Shown: positions 10,997 to 24,501, numbered from the stretch's first letter. The stretch: 64,000 nt of DNA from Batillaria attramentaria (GCA_018292915.2 JACVVK020000015.1:191001-255000), one strand, 5' to 3'. Program-made: numbers and translations. The notes: generated by a model from the sequence alone, not told the origin.

Positions 10997-12770
10997 AAGC
11001 TGCAATCATTAATTTGCGGAATAAGATAAACAACGTTTTGAAAGACTTTTTTTTTCAGCTGGCTTCCTTTTCGAACATAATTTTGAGGTCCATTCTATTT
11101 CCACATACTGTATATATTTACTGGCAAACATTTTTGCGATCACAATCAAATGGTTGACTACTTACCCAATGCACATTTACCCTTCCCGGTGTATATAGCC
11201 AAATAAAACATCGGTACACGAAAACTTCAGCTTCGTTCCTATCAAGGATGAGGCTATATAATATTATAGAGCACACGCAGGCTCGAGCTGTAAATCTGTC
11301 CTTGCTACTTCGCACCACTTCAGTATGTGATAAAGAAACACGATAACAAAAAAACGATAACAACCTTTTATAGGGGAAGACTCGCGTCTACGCTATGTTA
11401 AGGTTGCTCGTCCCTTTGAGAGAAGGTTTTGAAAGTCGTATAGGCTTCTGGAAAAAAACTATGTACTAAGTGTCAACCAGGTATACTTTATAGGCTTTGT
11501 TCTGAGTAAAAATAAACATAAAACCATCAAATCCATGAAAATGAAAAAAAAAATGCTCATTTAAAAAAAAAATGTTTGAGCTGCTCCACGAAAATATGCA
11601 TGCCATCTACGAGTTTTTCCTGAGGTGGTGAAGCTCGAGTTTTTTGTTGTTGTTTTTTTTTTTTGGGGGGGGGGGTTGTTTGTTTGTTTTTTCTAATTTG
11701 AACTGCTGTATTTAGACACTTTAAATGTCGGTAAGCGTCACTAAAAGTCTGCATCTTGGTCATTCCCCCCCCCCCCCCCCCCCTATCAATAGATCTTGCG
11801 GAGATGTCCACGTTCATTGAATTTATCAGACAAAACTTTTTTGCAAAATCCCAGAAAAGGATTAATAAAACATACAAGGCCAAGATTCTAGAAGAAAAGC
11901 AGTATTGCGAATTCCACTACTGTTTTGGGGGCTGAACCCGCCTTACGCTACATACACTGAGATACTGAAAGCAACGAAGGAACCGAGCAGTTAAGTCAAA
12001 TCAAACTCTTTGATGCCAGCAAAAAGCGGTAACTACGCAGAAAACAGCTCAAGAGTAGACTCCCGACACCAGCGACACGGACGTCCGGTCGTGAAGGAGT
12101 AGACTGATATCAAAAGCATACTAGTGACCTGTCATGTGGTACAGGGTAAACGAAAAATGGGTGAGAACTGAAATGCGTATAGCATCCAGGTGACAGGGGA
12201 GGTGGCGGGATCAAGGTCGTAAAATCTGAGGAAATCCGCTGCTGCCGAGCGAACTGAATTCTGTCTTCTAAGAGCGACGCTGGCGCAATGAGTTGGACGC
12301 ATCAGACAAGAGGAGAAAGCGTCCAGCGTGCGACATTAGTCTGATTAGGTCATGCTATGCAATAGCGTGGCGTTGGCGCTGTCCGCCCACGAAGAGGAAA
12401 GCCATGCCAGCCATAAAAAGCCTTGCGCTTATGAGCGGCGCGCAACTTGTTTTATGATTTTTTATTCATGTATGCACCACGAGTCTTCTCCTCGAGCTGA
12501 CAATATCTGTAACACCACCATAAAGAATTACTCACGAAGGCTTTGTTTGTTTATAGCCGTGCGGCGAAAATGACAAGTGGCATTTCGTGTTTCCGTTGTT
12601 GTTTTTTTGTTTTTGTTTTTGTTTTTTGCCCTCGTCCAACAGCACGGGGTTGCACAAATAAATCACAGTTCATGACATCAGCGGCTGTAGTGGCAGTGGG
12701 ACGAATTTTTGTGTTGCCATGCATGCAGTGACATGCAACATGCACTTTATCAAGCAGGTGGTGTTATCTC
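10997..12770. other. No gene recognised
   Basis: Includes homopolymers near 11650 and 11765. No conserved protein, tRNA or repeat family was recognised. It may be single-copy intergenic or intronic DNA. Confidence 0.5.
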
Positions 12771-12779
12771 TCTCTCTCT

Positions 12780-12867
<88 letters not shown>
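12771..12867. repeat. (CT)n-(GT)n compound microsatellite
   Basis: CT run with a C interruption, passing directly into a GT run. Confidence 0.95.
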
Positions 12868-12869
<2 letters not shown>

Positions 12870-13526
12870 CAATGGTGAACCTGGTGAACCAGTATCGTGT
12901 ACCGTGTGGCGTTATTCGAGATCCAGCGACAGCGGTAGGCCTCACAACTGCATTTCGCATTATCTTAATCAGTGGGATAAAATTACAAACTTGGTGACAA
13001 GGCCTGTTTCCTGCCCTAGTGGGTTACCTAAAGTACATCTATCTGTTCCGGCTTTAGGTAGACGGGGCAGAGCAGGTTGGGTGGCCGAAGTTCGTTGTTT
13101 CAACAGTTTTTCTTTGCCGAGAGGGATCAGACACTACTTAACACAACACTAAATGGACAAATGAAACGATTCTGTCCGACCTACCGAATATCACGGTTAC
13201 AATGATCACACTGTGCAGAAAGGCGCGGAAACTACATCGGAAACAATCAGCCGACCAATTTTCATTTGTACAAAGGCAACTTATGTTTTCGAAACAGTAA
13301 CTTGTAATTGCGCCTGTAGGGCGAAGGACACAAATACACAGGGCCTGAAAATGCCTATATATTCCATATTAGCCTCAGGCATCATAGTCACCCCCTGAAT
13401 ATGCTGCAGTCTAGAAACCATTACAAGTTTTCAATAAATATGTATTTCCAATATGAACAAAATCACAGTTTAAAAAAAAATCCCGAAAAGCTCTAGCGAA
13501 TGGAATTCCAAATGCACTAGATAGCT
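12868..13526. other. No gene recognised
   Basis: I see no repeat family or credible coding exon. Confidence 0.5.
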
Positions 13527-14435
13527 AGCGACTGCCCATCCCTTGTCTTACACAAGAGTTTAGCGCTGAGGGTCAATGCTAGCGACTATACTACAGTTCG
13601 TGACTAAACCAGAGGCCAGAACTTTGGTTTGTATAGCTTCCTATGTCAAACTGGCACTGGTTATCTATACACCCGCTGGTTATCTTTATACCCGCACATG
13701 GTTATCTATACAACCGCTGAAGTTGAATGCGCCATACCCAGCCACTGCCCATCCCTTGCTTTACACACGAGTTTAGCGCTGACTGGGATGGTCATGCTGA
13801 AGACTATAGTCTAGTTCGCTCCCAAAACTAGAGGCAAAAACCTTGGTTTGTAAAGCTTCCTCTGTCCAACTGGTTATCTATACACCTGCTGAAGTTGAAT
13901 GCACTATACCCAGCCACTGCCCATCCCTTGTTTTACACAAGAGTTTAGCGCTGACTGGGATGGTCATGCTGAAGACAATAGTCTAGTTCGCTCCCAAAAC
14001 TATTCATATCAGCCTTCAGATAAAGCATTCAGCCCGTTACCAACACCAACCCGTTGTTTTTGCAGTGTGAATGTATGTAGGTGTGTATTGGATGTTGGTG
14101 TGTATGTAGGTGTCAGTGCTTGTATGCATGTCTGACTGTATGTCTGACTGTATGACATTGTATGTAATGTATGTCTGTATGTATGTATGCTTTTATTCGT
14201 ATTTAATTACTTGACTATTTATATATTATTCGTGTGTTCATTCATCACCTTTTGTATAGATTTGTAAAGCGCCTAGAGCCCCGGCTTCGGAGATTAGGCG
14301 CTATAAAAATCCTCATTATTATTATTATTATTAGAGGCAAAAACCTTGGTTTGTAAGCTTCCTCTGTCCCACTGTTATGTATACACCTGCTGAAGTTGAA
14401 TGCGCTATATCTAACCACTGTCCATCCCTTGTCCT
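13527..14435. repeat. Tandem repeat of about 172 bp, interrupted by a LINE end
   Basis: The marker CACTGCCCATCCCTTG (with variants) recurs at about 13529, 13742, 13914 and 14417. Spacings are 213, 172 and, after removing the insertion at 14000-14332, about 170. The shared unit includes TTTAGCGCTGA, AACCTTGGTTTGTA and GAAGTTGAATGC. The first unit carries extra copies of a GGTTATCTATAC submotif. Confidence 0.8.
14000..14332 (+). mobile_element. LINE 3' end inserted in a tandem-repeat unit
   Basis: Interrupts CCCAAAACTA|GAGGCAAAAACC, a junction that is continuous in the preceding unit. It ends with GTAAAGCGCCTAGAGCC, GGCGCTATAAAAAT and an (ATT)n tail, the 3' signature shared with 29881. No ORF remnant is obvious. 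Confidence 0.75.
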
Positions 14436-14459
14436 AATAATAATAACAATGATGATGAT

Positions 14460-14960
14460 ACCGGCCCCCGTAGTGTAGTGGTTAGCACTTCGGACTATGG
14501 ACCGGGAGACTCGGGTTCGAATCCCAGCCGAGACAAGCGGGATTTTTCCTACCTAGGTCGGCTCCTACCCAGAGCGGGTGTGCTATGGGCCCAATGGGGA
14601 GGCTGTTGCCACACAGCCGAGCTTCACCCACTTCACGGGTGCGACTTTGGGGGTGCTTCCCTTGGTATGACACGTCTTATGATGTGGATGATTACACGGC
14701 CGGCACCGCAGGTGCCGTAGTTCCCGGGCCTGGTAAACGCCGGGATATTTATGACAGGAAGCGTGGAATGCGGCCCTGTCCCGCAGTCCCAAACCACATG
14801 GACCTCCATAGCATCATCTTACCATCATCCTCATCTCCATCATCATGCATAATAAAAATTGCCCCAGCCTTCGAGCCCTCCGTGGATTCCACCCATGACC
14901 TGGGAGGAACACCACTGGAGCTGGAAAAAGGAGTTGGGGCAGCAAAACAAAAAACAAAAA
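14460..14960 (+). mobile_element. SINE family A, full length
   Basis: Best complete copy. The head has TAGTGTAGTGGTTAGC (A box) and GGTTCGAATCCC (B box). The middle has the self-complementary GGCCGGCACCGCAGGTGCCG, then a 3' domain with CCATCATCCTCATC and an AAACAAAAAAC tail, for a total of about 500 bp. The internal promoter is intact by eye, so this is the copy to use as a family reference. Confidence 0.92.
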
Positions 14961-15045
14961 AAAAAACAATGATGATGATGATGATGATATAGGGGACTTA
15001 TACGGCGCTTTTACATGTACGCAACAGGCTCTAAGCACCGTACGG

Positions 15046-15203
15046 GGGAGCCGGGGTGGCCGAATGTTAGAGCGTTGGACTTCCAATGCTCGGGTCATGA
15101 GTTCGAATCCCGGCTGGGCCTTTTCATCGTTGCCCCGTCTTTGATATCACCCGTATGTGGTGGAAAAGGACGGTAAACTCCCCAAACACCAACCCATCCT
15201 CTA
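15046..15203 (+). mobile_element. SINE family B
   Basis: tRNA-like head (GCCGGGGTGGCCGAATGTTA, B-box-like GAGTTCGAATCCC), then the short 3' domain with TTTCATCGTTGCCCCGTC, GATATCACCCGTATGTGG and AAAGGACGG. An 8-9 base part of the middle (AAATATTTGTGCT in other copies) is missing. Confidence 0.88.
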
Positions 15204-15240
15204 AGCACCGTACATAATGACATAAATCCAAACAGGTTCA

Positions 15241-15488
15241 GCAAATAAAAGCGACATAAAAGGGACAGAAACCACTTAACTTTGACAAAGGACGACACAG
15301 GCCAACGTTTCGGCTTTCGCCTTCTTCAGGACATAAACCAAACATAAACAGGTTTATGTCCTGAAGAAGGCGAAAGCCGAAACGTTGGCCTGTGTCGTCC
15401 TTTGTCAAAGTTAAGTGGTTTCTGTCCCTTTTATGTCGCTTTTATTTGCTTAACTTGTAACCACTTCGCAGTCATTACCGTTTCCGTT
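15241..15488. mobile_element. Palindromic Penelope-related mobile unit, copy 1
   Basis: Two 99-bp arms (15241-15339 and 15351-15449) are perfect inverted repeats around an 11-bp loop, followed by a 39-bp one-sided tail (15450-15488). The unit is flanked by 14-bp near-perfect direct repeats of the form TCCAAACAGGTKCA (15227-15240, 15489-15502). The arms match the 3' UTR after the GIY-YIG ORF at 34231, including CTGAAGAAGGCGAAAGCCG. The flanking duplication shows that it inserted as a unit. Confidence 0.88.
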
Positions 15489-15634
15489 TCCAAACAGGTG
15501 CAGTTGATTACACACAGGCAGCATGGAGCAACCACATAAGAGCAAAATTAATCTAACACGCCAAGAAACAAATGCAGAATACCCATAGAAACCAGGTTAC
15601 ATGAACACATACATAGGCAAAAGTGTTGTATAGT

Positions 15635-15808
15635 CCGTGCCCAAAATGGTAGAGCGTTGGACTTCTATTGCTCGGGTCGTGAGTTCGTATCCCGGCTGGG
15701 GCCAAATATTCGCGCTGGCTATTTTATCGTTGCCCCGTCTTTGATGTCATCCGTATGTGGTGGAAAAGGACGTTAAACCCTAAAACACCTTCCCACCCAC
15801 CCGTGCAC
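15635..15808 (+). mobile_element. SINE family B
   Basis: Head partly replaced at its 5' edge; from AATGGTAGAGCGTTGGACTT onward it matches the family through CACCCACC. The duplicated middle word (ATATTCGCGCTGGC) is present. Confidence 0.85.
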
Positions 15809-16409
15809 AAAACCTTGGTTTGTGAGGCTTCCTCTCTCATAATTATTTGTCATAATCCCACCAGCTATCTATGCACCAGCTAATTCTGTCGTGTAATGGT
15901 AAAATACAGTAACTCTGTTGACTTCATTTGAGGAAAAGGGCAATAGCGTCAAATATCTTTCATCTTGAAATCTGCCCTTTTCCCCTAAAATGACGTCTTC
16001 GACTTACTGTATTTTGCCTCTACACGGCAAAAATGGCTGAATGTGTGTATACAACTCAGCTCAGTTTCTGACACTCACTCGTATATGCAGACCAAACGCC
16101 AATGAAAAAGCTGCGTCAGTTTCAAAGGTACAAAGGGATGTACTGACCTGAAGATGAGGGGGGAAAGAAAACGCTGCAATATTTCGCTTGCTGCGGCCGG
16201 TTTTCCTTCCACAAAATTAGTGTTAACTGGTTGATAGCGTGTATCTTTGGTTTCAAACTTATTGTGAGCTTGTCTTACAGCACAGTTATTAGCCTTGCCT
16301 ACGACAGAGAGCAGGTAAAGCAGTCAGAATTCTGCCGCAAAATGCATGGTGACCGGTCGGTACCGGTCGATTAACTTAAAGGGAGAAGATAAAGGGGAAA
16401 AAAATAAAT

Positions 16410-16480
<71 letters not shown>

Positions 16481-17555
16481 CCCCAACAACCAGGAACATG
16501 CATAGTTTTTACATGTCGTTGCAGTTTTATCTTTCCTATAAATAGTGGCGCAATGGGAAAGCCAAACAAGGTTAAATCGACATGCCTGATAACGCGAGGC
16601 ATGTGCGCTGTGTCACGTAGTATAGCTGCTTTCATGACCATGCACTCTGCAACTGAAGTTACGTTGCGGGTTCATGAAAAAAACAAAGCGCACAATTTTG
16701 GCAAACATGTTTGAAGCAAGCTAATAATAATAATAAGCCAATAATAATAATAATAATGAGGATTTGTCTGGCGCCCAACCTCCTCTTGGAGCTCTGGGCA
16801 CCTCACATTAGCAGAGTGGCGTTTACATACATACATATTAAATACATGTCACATTACATACACATTAAATACACGTCACATACACGTTACATACACACAA
16901 TCATGATACATACATGAAGACATAATGATGGTGGCAGTGATGGTAGAGAAGTCAATTTACTCTATATAATACAGCCGGAAAAAAGAAGGATTTTATAGCG
17001 GTTTTAAGAGTCCCACAAGTTCCACATGTATCTGCGTTCGATCAAATATGGCTAGGATGCCGTTTCCACTTTAGAAGGTGAGCCTGGAGAGGCGAATGGA
17101 CGGGTCGTGAGTTCGAATCCCGACTTGGTCATGACAAAGACATGACAAAACAAAACAAAACAAAACAAAACAAAACAAAACAAAACAAAACAAAATATGA
17201 GACGTTACAATCAATCTTAATCCAAATGGCTTTTAAAGAAGAGTGAGTTTTTTTTTTTTTTTTTTTTTTTTTTAGCGCTTAACGCCACGCAGGCAACAAA
17301 GATCAATTCGCGACTAGGCTATTAAAGAACATTCTTCTCCGTATTCATCTTGATCGAAGAAAAAGCCGATGTTTTGGGGGGCTTTTACGTCCTGAAACGT
17401 GTGCTAGGGACATTATGGAGAAGCACGTTGCCCTAAATCATTCCTAACGGCTAACTCTGATGACACAAATGCTTGTAGAACATGCTTCAAGCGATGGAAT
17501 ATCACGTTAAAGGAACGTCCTTTGCCAGAGGTGCACATTTCACATATGAGTGCTA
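15809..17555. other. No gene; CA tract, LINE 3' end, AAAAC tract
   Basis: A (CA)n tract lies at about 16412-16479. A minus-strand LINE 3' end lies at about 16724-16810 (ATT-tail complement, then GGCGCC). A family B-like B box (GAGTTCGAATCC) without its surroundings lies near 17108. An (AAAAC)n run lies at about 17146-17203 and a poly-T run near 17250-17272. No credible coding exon. Confidence 0.6.
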
Positions 17556-17995
<440 letters not shown>

Positions 17996-18225
17996 TGGAA
18001 ATGTTCAGCCCACCAAATTTGAAAAATAAATGCAAATCTAAATTCCGAAATTTAAATAGCTGAGCTGACGCTTCGCACCACGTGATTGTAATGTGTTTAT
18101 GTCCAGTGCGTGAGAGAATGCGTGTGATTCACGTGAGCGTGCGTGCTGGGTTCATTTCGCGGCGCTTTGAGCCGATCCACGAAACTGGGAAAAGCGCCTA
18201 TACAATACTCATTATTATTATTATC
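17996..18225 (+). mobile_element. Dispersed family C copy
   Basis: Near-complete plus-strand copy from TTTGGAAATGTTCAGCC through CACGTGAGCG and GGCGCTTTGAGCCG to an ATT tail. The same ~230-bp unit recurs four more times. Confidence 0.82.
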
Positions 18226-18424
18226 AAACGTCAACTTTGTGTACTTTGTGAGAACGTCTCATACAGTACAGTAAGGGAGAGATAATTTATGAGACACCAC
18301 TCCCTCAAGCTAAGTACGTCAAAGTATGCGATTGTTCTAATATTGAAATACCAACTGTTGTGTTGCATCAGATTACTCTGTACACAAGGGGTTACTGTAT
18401 GGTACTGGATGGCTCTCTCCCTCT

Positions 18425-18688
18425 GTACCTGTCTGCAATGCTTACAACCTACCAACCCTCCCGTACTCTCCGTTCATCATCAGAAAAAACTGTTAAAGGT
18501 TCCAAGAACAACTCTGAAGTCAGCTGGCGATCGAACGTTCATTTTCTTACGCTGCCCCCTCTGTCTGGAACGCTTTACCTGTCACCATTAGGGATCTTCC
18601 CACGCTGACTCAATTTAAGGCCCGTTTGAAGACCTACCTCTTTAGGCAAGCTTTCGAGCTGTAGACCGACCACTGTTTCATTGGCACT

Positions 18689-18769
<81 letters not shown>

Positions 18770-18822
18770 CGCAAAGAGTAGAAAACAGATAGGCGCTATA
18801 TAAACTGTATTCATTAATATTT
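18425..18822 (+). pseudogene. L2-like LINE C-terminus and 3' UTR
   Basis: Codes 'YQPSRTLRSSSEK' and, after frameshifts, 'SVWNALPVTIRDLPTLTQFK' and 'RLKTYLFRQAFEL', ending near 18664. The 3' UTR has a GT tract (about 18691-18768), then GGCGCTATATAAACTG and a short tail. Two or more frameshifts show that it is dead. Confidence 0.82.
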
Positions 18823-18959
18823 CGATTCTTTGATGTGTCTCATTTAGCGGCGACTGCCTACGGTTAAACATTTTCACTTAACGTACTGTAATATCCTTCT
18901 TTTTTTTTGGTCATTGGAAGCAGCCCAAATAAACCCAAAAGCCAAGGAAAGTTAAAGGG

Positions 18960-19580
18960 GCTAATGCTACTATTTGTATGCTCACAGATCGTTCTGTTTT
19001 CATGGTTAGGTATCCGTCATTACACCACCTAGACACCTGGGCCCGTATGTAATAGTCGAGGTTAGGGCTTTTAGCCCCGGGTTATAGTCTAACCTCGAAC
19101 TAAACTAGCTCTTGGGTTAATTTTTTTTTTTTTAAATCAGGAAGCGGGCCCATTCCAGGAAGGTGCCTGGGCCGTTATAGAAGAATTTTGTTCTTCATTT
19201 CTTTGCCTCCTTTAAAAAAAAATAATAATAATTTCGCTCTTGGGTTTCTTTTGTCCTAGTCTGGGTTAGGCCCGTAGCCGTGGGTTAAATTAACCTCGAC
19301 TTTTCATACGGACCCTGGACAGTAACAGCGTCTGTAATGCTGGCACTGAACCAACAGAAGCGTACTCGATGACCCGGCGACCACACTGAGCGCTCCAGTA
19401 GTTTAACAACAATCGTAGAATTTGAATGTTCGACCGCTCGCACAAAGCGTAAACAATATTGTGTCGCATTAAGAGCTGTACTAATCATCAAGATAGAGTA
19501 TTTCGAGCGTACAGGCGCACTCACGAGCGAAACTGTTCCCAAACATAAGCTGGCTTTGCAAAGATGGAAGTAACCCGTTG
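18960..19580. repeat. Dispersed repeat family G, copy with a MITE inside
   Basis: The flanks at 18960-19038 and 19317-19560 match 63440-63745 (GATCGTTCTG, TAATGCTGGC, TTAAGAGCTGTACTAATCAT, AGTATTTCGAGCGTACAGGC). The second copy lacks the MITE, giving a natural empty site. Confidence 0.8.
19039..19316. mobile_element. MITE family E, copy inside family G
   Basis: Ends GGCCCGTATGTAATAGTCGA and CGACTTTTCATACGGACC are inverted repeats. The unit separates two halves of family G that are contiguous at 63.5 kb. CTG adjoins both ends and may be a 3-bp target duplication, as it also adjoins the copy at 5210. Non-coding and therefore non-autonomous. Confidence 0.82.
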
Positions 19581-20302
19581 TACATGTGCGATTCCAATTC
19601 GTCGTTGTTATGGGATTTTTACGTAACTCAGCCCAGTTTGCGACTCGCGCTAAAGTGTAAGATGAGTAGATTTTTTCTTTTAAATGTATTTCTGATGATC
19701 ATTTGATGTGAACACTGATAAATGAATGTCTCTCTAGATCTAGATTGTAAGCGACAAGCATATTCACGTAGCAGGGTGGTAGTGGGAAGAAAAAAATAAA
19801 TAAAAAAAAGGGAGGGGGGAAGGTGGTGGGGGGGGGGGGGTTATCATACGGCAAACACCATCAAACAGCTTTTGCACCTTGTACACTTTACAAAATCACT
19901 GTCACTTATTCAGTTGTGTTAAGTTTTACAGTGCAGTTTTGCTCTCCAACGTCGGTGCGGTACGGTAAACTGGCATTCAAAATCAAACGCAAAATTAATA
20001 GAAAACGTTGAATCTGAACAAGTGTTCAGTCCACCAGATATCCAAATCAAGACTCTTAACTCTCTTTTTTAGTCCCTGTACCAACATTGGCTGTAAAAAG
20101 CATGCTTCGCAGAGTGAGCGTGGAAAACAGCAACATGCTGCAAAAATGCTGCAACTTCACCTAGTCATCACTCATTAGACTCCAAGACATTGCAATGCTG
20201 ACACGCCTACCAAAAGTCCCAGATCTTGCTATTCAGAATGTAGTGGATCTTGGGTCTTTAGTAAAACCTTAACCAGCAAAGTTTTATCCTTTGGAGTGAG
20301 TG
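19581..20302. other. No gene recognised
   Basis: Contains a G homopolymer near 19830-19841. No repeat family or coding exon was recognised. Confidence 0.5.
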
Positions 20303-20466
20303 TTTGGGGGTTTAACGTCCTTTTCCACCACATACGGGTGATATCAAAGACGGGACAAGGATGAAAAAGCCAGCACAAATATTTGGCCCCAGCCGGGATA
20401 CCAACTCACGATCCGAGCATTAGAAATAGAAGTTCAACGCTCTACCATTCGGCCACCCCGGCTCCG
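20303..20466 (-). mobile_element. SINE family B
   Basis: Complete minus-strand copy, from the 3' end at GTGTTTGGGGGTTTAACGTC to the head at GGCCACCCCGGCTCC. Confidence 0.9.
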
Positions 20467-20967
20467 CTTTTGCTTTGGAGAGAAATGATCGACTTTGCCA
20501 AAGATGATCAATAAATTGTATCGATGATCTTTGGTTTTTCATATTTTGTCCATATCGTGATGGGTCAGCGTCCTCAACGGGTTAGTTTTGTTCCATTCTC
20601 ATCGCCAATTCAGTGTAAAATTATCTCTTCCCGACATTACTGTAAATAGTCACGCGAACGAAAAAGCCTATCCATGCGACTTGAATGATCTATTGCTTCT
20701 TCCTAATGTATGGATAGAGTTTTAGGGCTGTAACTTGCCTAATTTCGATACAGTTCGTAAATCAATGCGAGCACACAAAGATGCGTTGGATGTGCGTCTC
20801 GGGATCGTCTGGCTGTACGCCGCGGCCTTTCTGTTTTCCGCGCCGGTTGTGCGCCGCGGCAATTGGTTTGTCTTTTAACGAAGATTTCCAAGGTGTTAAG
20901 CGGTTTGGAGTGATTATTTTGTTTCAGGTGGAGCTTTCTGCGGACTTTGTCGACAAAAGTTACTTGG
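20467..20967. other. No gene recognised
   Basis: No repeat family or credible exon was seen between the two SINEs. Confidence 0.5.
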
Positions 20968-21440
20968 ACCGGCCCACGTAGTGTAATGGTTAGCACTTCG
21001 GATCATGGACCGGGAGACACGGGTTCGAGTCCCAGCCGAGGCAAGCGGGATCTTTCCTACCTAGGTCGGCTCCTACCCAGAGCGGATGTGCTATGGGCAC
21101 GATGGGGAGGCTGTTGCCACACAGCCGAGTTTCACCCACTTCACGGGTGCGACTTCGGGGGTGCTTCCCTTAGTATGACACGTCTTTGATGTGGATGATT
21201 ACATGGCCGGCACCGCAGGTGCCGCAGTTCCCGGGCCAGGTTAATGCCGGGATATTTATGACAGGAAGCGTGGAATGCGGCCCTGTCCCGCAGTCCCAAA
21301 CCATATGTACCTCCATAGCATCATCTTACCATCATCCTCATCTTCATCATCATGCATAATAAAAATTGTTTCAGCTTCCGAGTCCTCCGTGGGTTCCTGG
21401 GAGGAACACCACTGGAGCTGGCAAAGAGTTGGGGGAGCAA
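20968..21440 (+). mobile_element. SINE family A, near full length
   Basis: Head with TAGTGTAATGGTTAGC and GGTTCGAGTCCC, complete body and 3' domain, ending in an (AAC)n tail. Confidence 0.9.
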
Positions 21441-21599
21441 ACAACAACAACAACAACAACAACAGTTATTTGGATATCAGTTCCGAAATCGAGTGACGGA
21501 CCGAAAACATCAACGCCAAATCAACCTTCTCGGCACAGGCACTTGTGCGATGATTGTGGCAAAACATACACAATAAACTAGAGAGGCAGCAGCCTCCAT

Positions 21600-22190
21600 G
21601 GCTCCCTTGTGACATGAGTCAAGGTCATTCAAAAGAGTATGTTTGTAAAAAATCTTATCAATATCTATCATCAAGCTAAGTAAGGTGTCTCTGGTGTTTC
21701 TTAGTTTCTGGCAATATTACAGTTTTCCCCCAAAACTGTTTGTATGGCCTTGACCTTGGGTCAAGGTCATTCAAATGAGATCTCATCAATGTCTAGTGGT
21801 ATGTATGCATAGGACTTATCAATGTCTAGTGGCACGTCAGGTTTGGCGCCTCTGCTGCTTGTAGATTCTGAGAAAATGCCAATGTTAAGGTTTCACGAAA
21901 ATAGCTTGTACGGCCTTGACCTTGACAAAAGGGCCATTGAATACTTGTATTATATCTGTAAAGTTCTTATCAATGTCTATCATTATGTAAAGTTTAAAAT
22001 CTCTGGTGTTTCTAGATTCCAAGAAAATGCCAATGTAAAATGTTCAAACAGACAGCTTTAGTGACCTTGACCTTGAGTCAAGGTCATTCAAAATGATATA
22101 TTATGGCTGTCTATCAGCATGCCATGTTTGGTGCCTATGGTGTTTGTAGATTGTGAGAAAATGCCAATGTTAAGGTTTTCTGTACATTTT
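21600..22190. repeat. Diverged ~170-bp tandem repeat with TCAAGGTCA motifs
   Basis: Three to four diverged units share GACCTTGACCTTG, TCAAGGTCATTCAAA, TTATCAATGTCTA and GAGAAAATGCCAATGTTAAG. TCAAGGTCA or its complement occurs several times (near 21619, 21760, 21912, 22062-22086). No coding potential. Confidence 0.78.
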
Positions 22191-22194
22191 CTGC

Positions 22195-22970
<776 letters not shown>

Positions 22971-23261
22971 GGGGGAGGGGGGGTACTGTAACTGTAGATG
23001 TTATGTATAAATGTGTGTATTCATGTTTTTTGTGTACATAATTATGTTATGTTTTACTTATAGTTATATAGCTGAATATGTTTGAATGTGCTGGGGGTTG
23101 GGGGGAGGGTGTTGGGGGCGGGGGTGAGGGGGGTGTGGGGGGTATGATAAACTATGTTTGTGCTGTCATGCTTTCATCTACATGTGTTTGGTTAGTGTGT
23201 GACCTATGTAACTGTATGTGATATGTATGATTGGGGTCTGCGCGTGCGTGTGTGCGTGCGC

Positions 23262-23330
<69 letters not shown>

Positions 23331-24004
23331 CGTGTGTGGAGGGGGAGGGGGCGAGGGGGGGGGGGGGGGGGGCTGAGTGTGTAATAGTCCATATCTGTGC
23401 TACTGTCTACCTGTGCGATAACTTCTTCAGGTATATGGTAATATGTTACGTACGTAACTGTATGTGTTAAGTTATGTATCAATGTAGACCATGTTTGTGT
23501 TCTAGTGTCTGACTTGTTTGTGTACACGTGTTACATGTTACCTATGTAACTATGTGTTATGTATCATGGTAGACCATGTTTGTGTTCTAGTGTCTGACTG
23601 GTTTGTGTACACGTGTTATGTGTTACCTATGTAACTGTCTCAACTGTATCATGGTAGACCATGTTTGTGTTCTAGTGTCTGACTTGTTTGTGTACACGTG
23701 TTATGTGTTACCTATGTAACTGTATGTGTTACGTATCATGGTAGACCATGTTTGTGTTCTAGTGTCTGACTTGTTTGTGTACACGTGTTGTGTGTTACCT
23801 ATGTTACTGAATATGTATGCTTGGGGGGTGGGGGGGGGGGGGGAGGGATGGTATAATCTTTGAGCTACTGTCTTCCTGGGGGGGGGGGGTAGACCATGTT
23901 TGGATATATACCATCTACATCTATATTTGCTTTGTGTACATTTGTGTAACCTATTTAACTGTATATATTATGTATATTAAGTATGGCTCAACCACACACA
24001 CACA

Positions 24005-24077
<73 letters not shown>

Positions 24078-24310
24078 TCTCTCTCTCTCTCTCTCTCTCA
24101 CCATACCATTTTCAGTAATATTTTCTGGATGGTTTACTGTTTGAAGATGTTTGTGCTTTTTAAACATGTTCTTGGTGCTTGGTGGTGGTGGTGGTTGGTG
24201 TGAGTAGCCCATATACATAGGGTGGTGGGGTGGGGGGGTGGGGGTGGGGGTGGGGTTATGATAGGCCATGTTTGCGCTACCATCTACCTGTAACTGTATG
24301 TGGGTTGTGT
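22971..24310. repeat. T/G-rich minisatellite, ~86-bp units in its core
   Basis: CATGTTTGTGTTCTAGTGTC recurs at about 23490, 23575, 23660 and 23747. Around this core are diverged relatives with GTGTAC and TACCTATGTAACTG, several G runs, a (GT)n tract (23258-23332) and a (CA)n-(CT)n tract (about 23993-24100). Confidence 0.8.
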
Positions 24311-24329
24311 ACATGTTCTGTTACCAATG

Positions 24330-24404
24330 CGCTCTGAGTCCGCTTTTTAGAGACGGGCGCCTTATAAATATGATGTATTATTATTATTATTATTATTATT
24401 ATAT
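24330..24404 (+). mobile_element. LINE 3' end with ATT tail
   Basis: Matches the terminal part of the 6437-6875 element (GACGGGCGCCTTATAAATAT, then (ATT)n), in the opposite orientation. Confidence 0.7.
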
Positions 24405-24410
24405 GTGGGG

Positions 24411-24411
<1 letters not shown>

Positions 24412-24501
<90 letters not shown>

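Noticed and set aside
14460..14535. tRNA gene at the SINE A head (and similar heads of SINE B and D)
   Set aside because: A- and B-box-like words are present, but the heads are repeated with fixed SINE bodies behind them and do not form a clean cloverleaf by eye.
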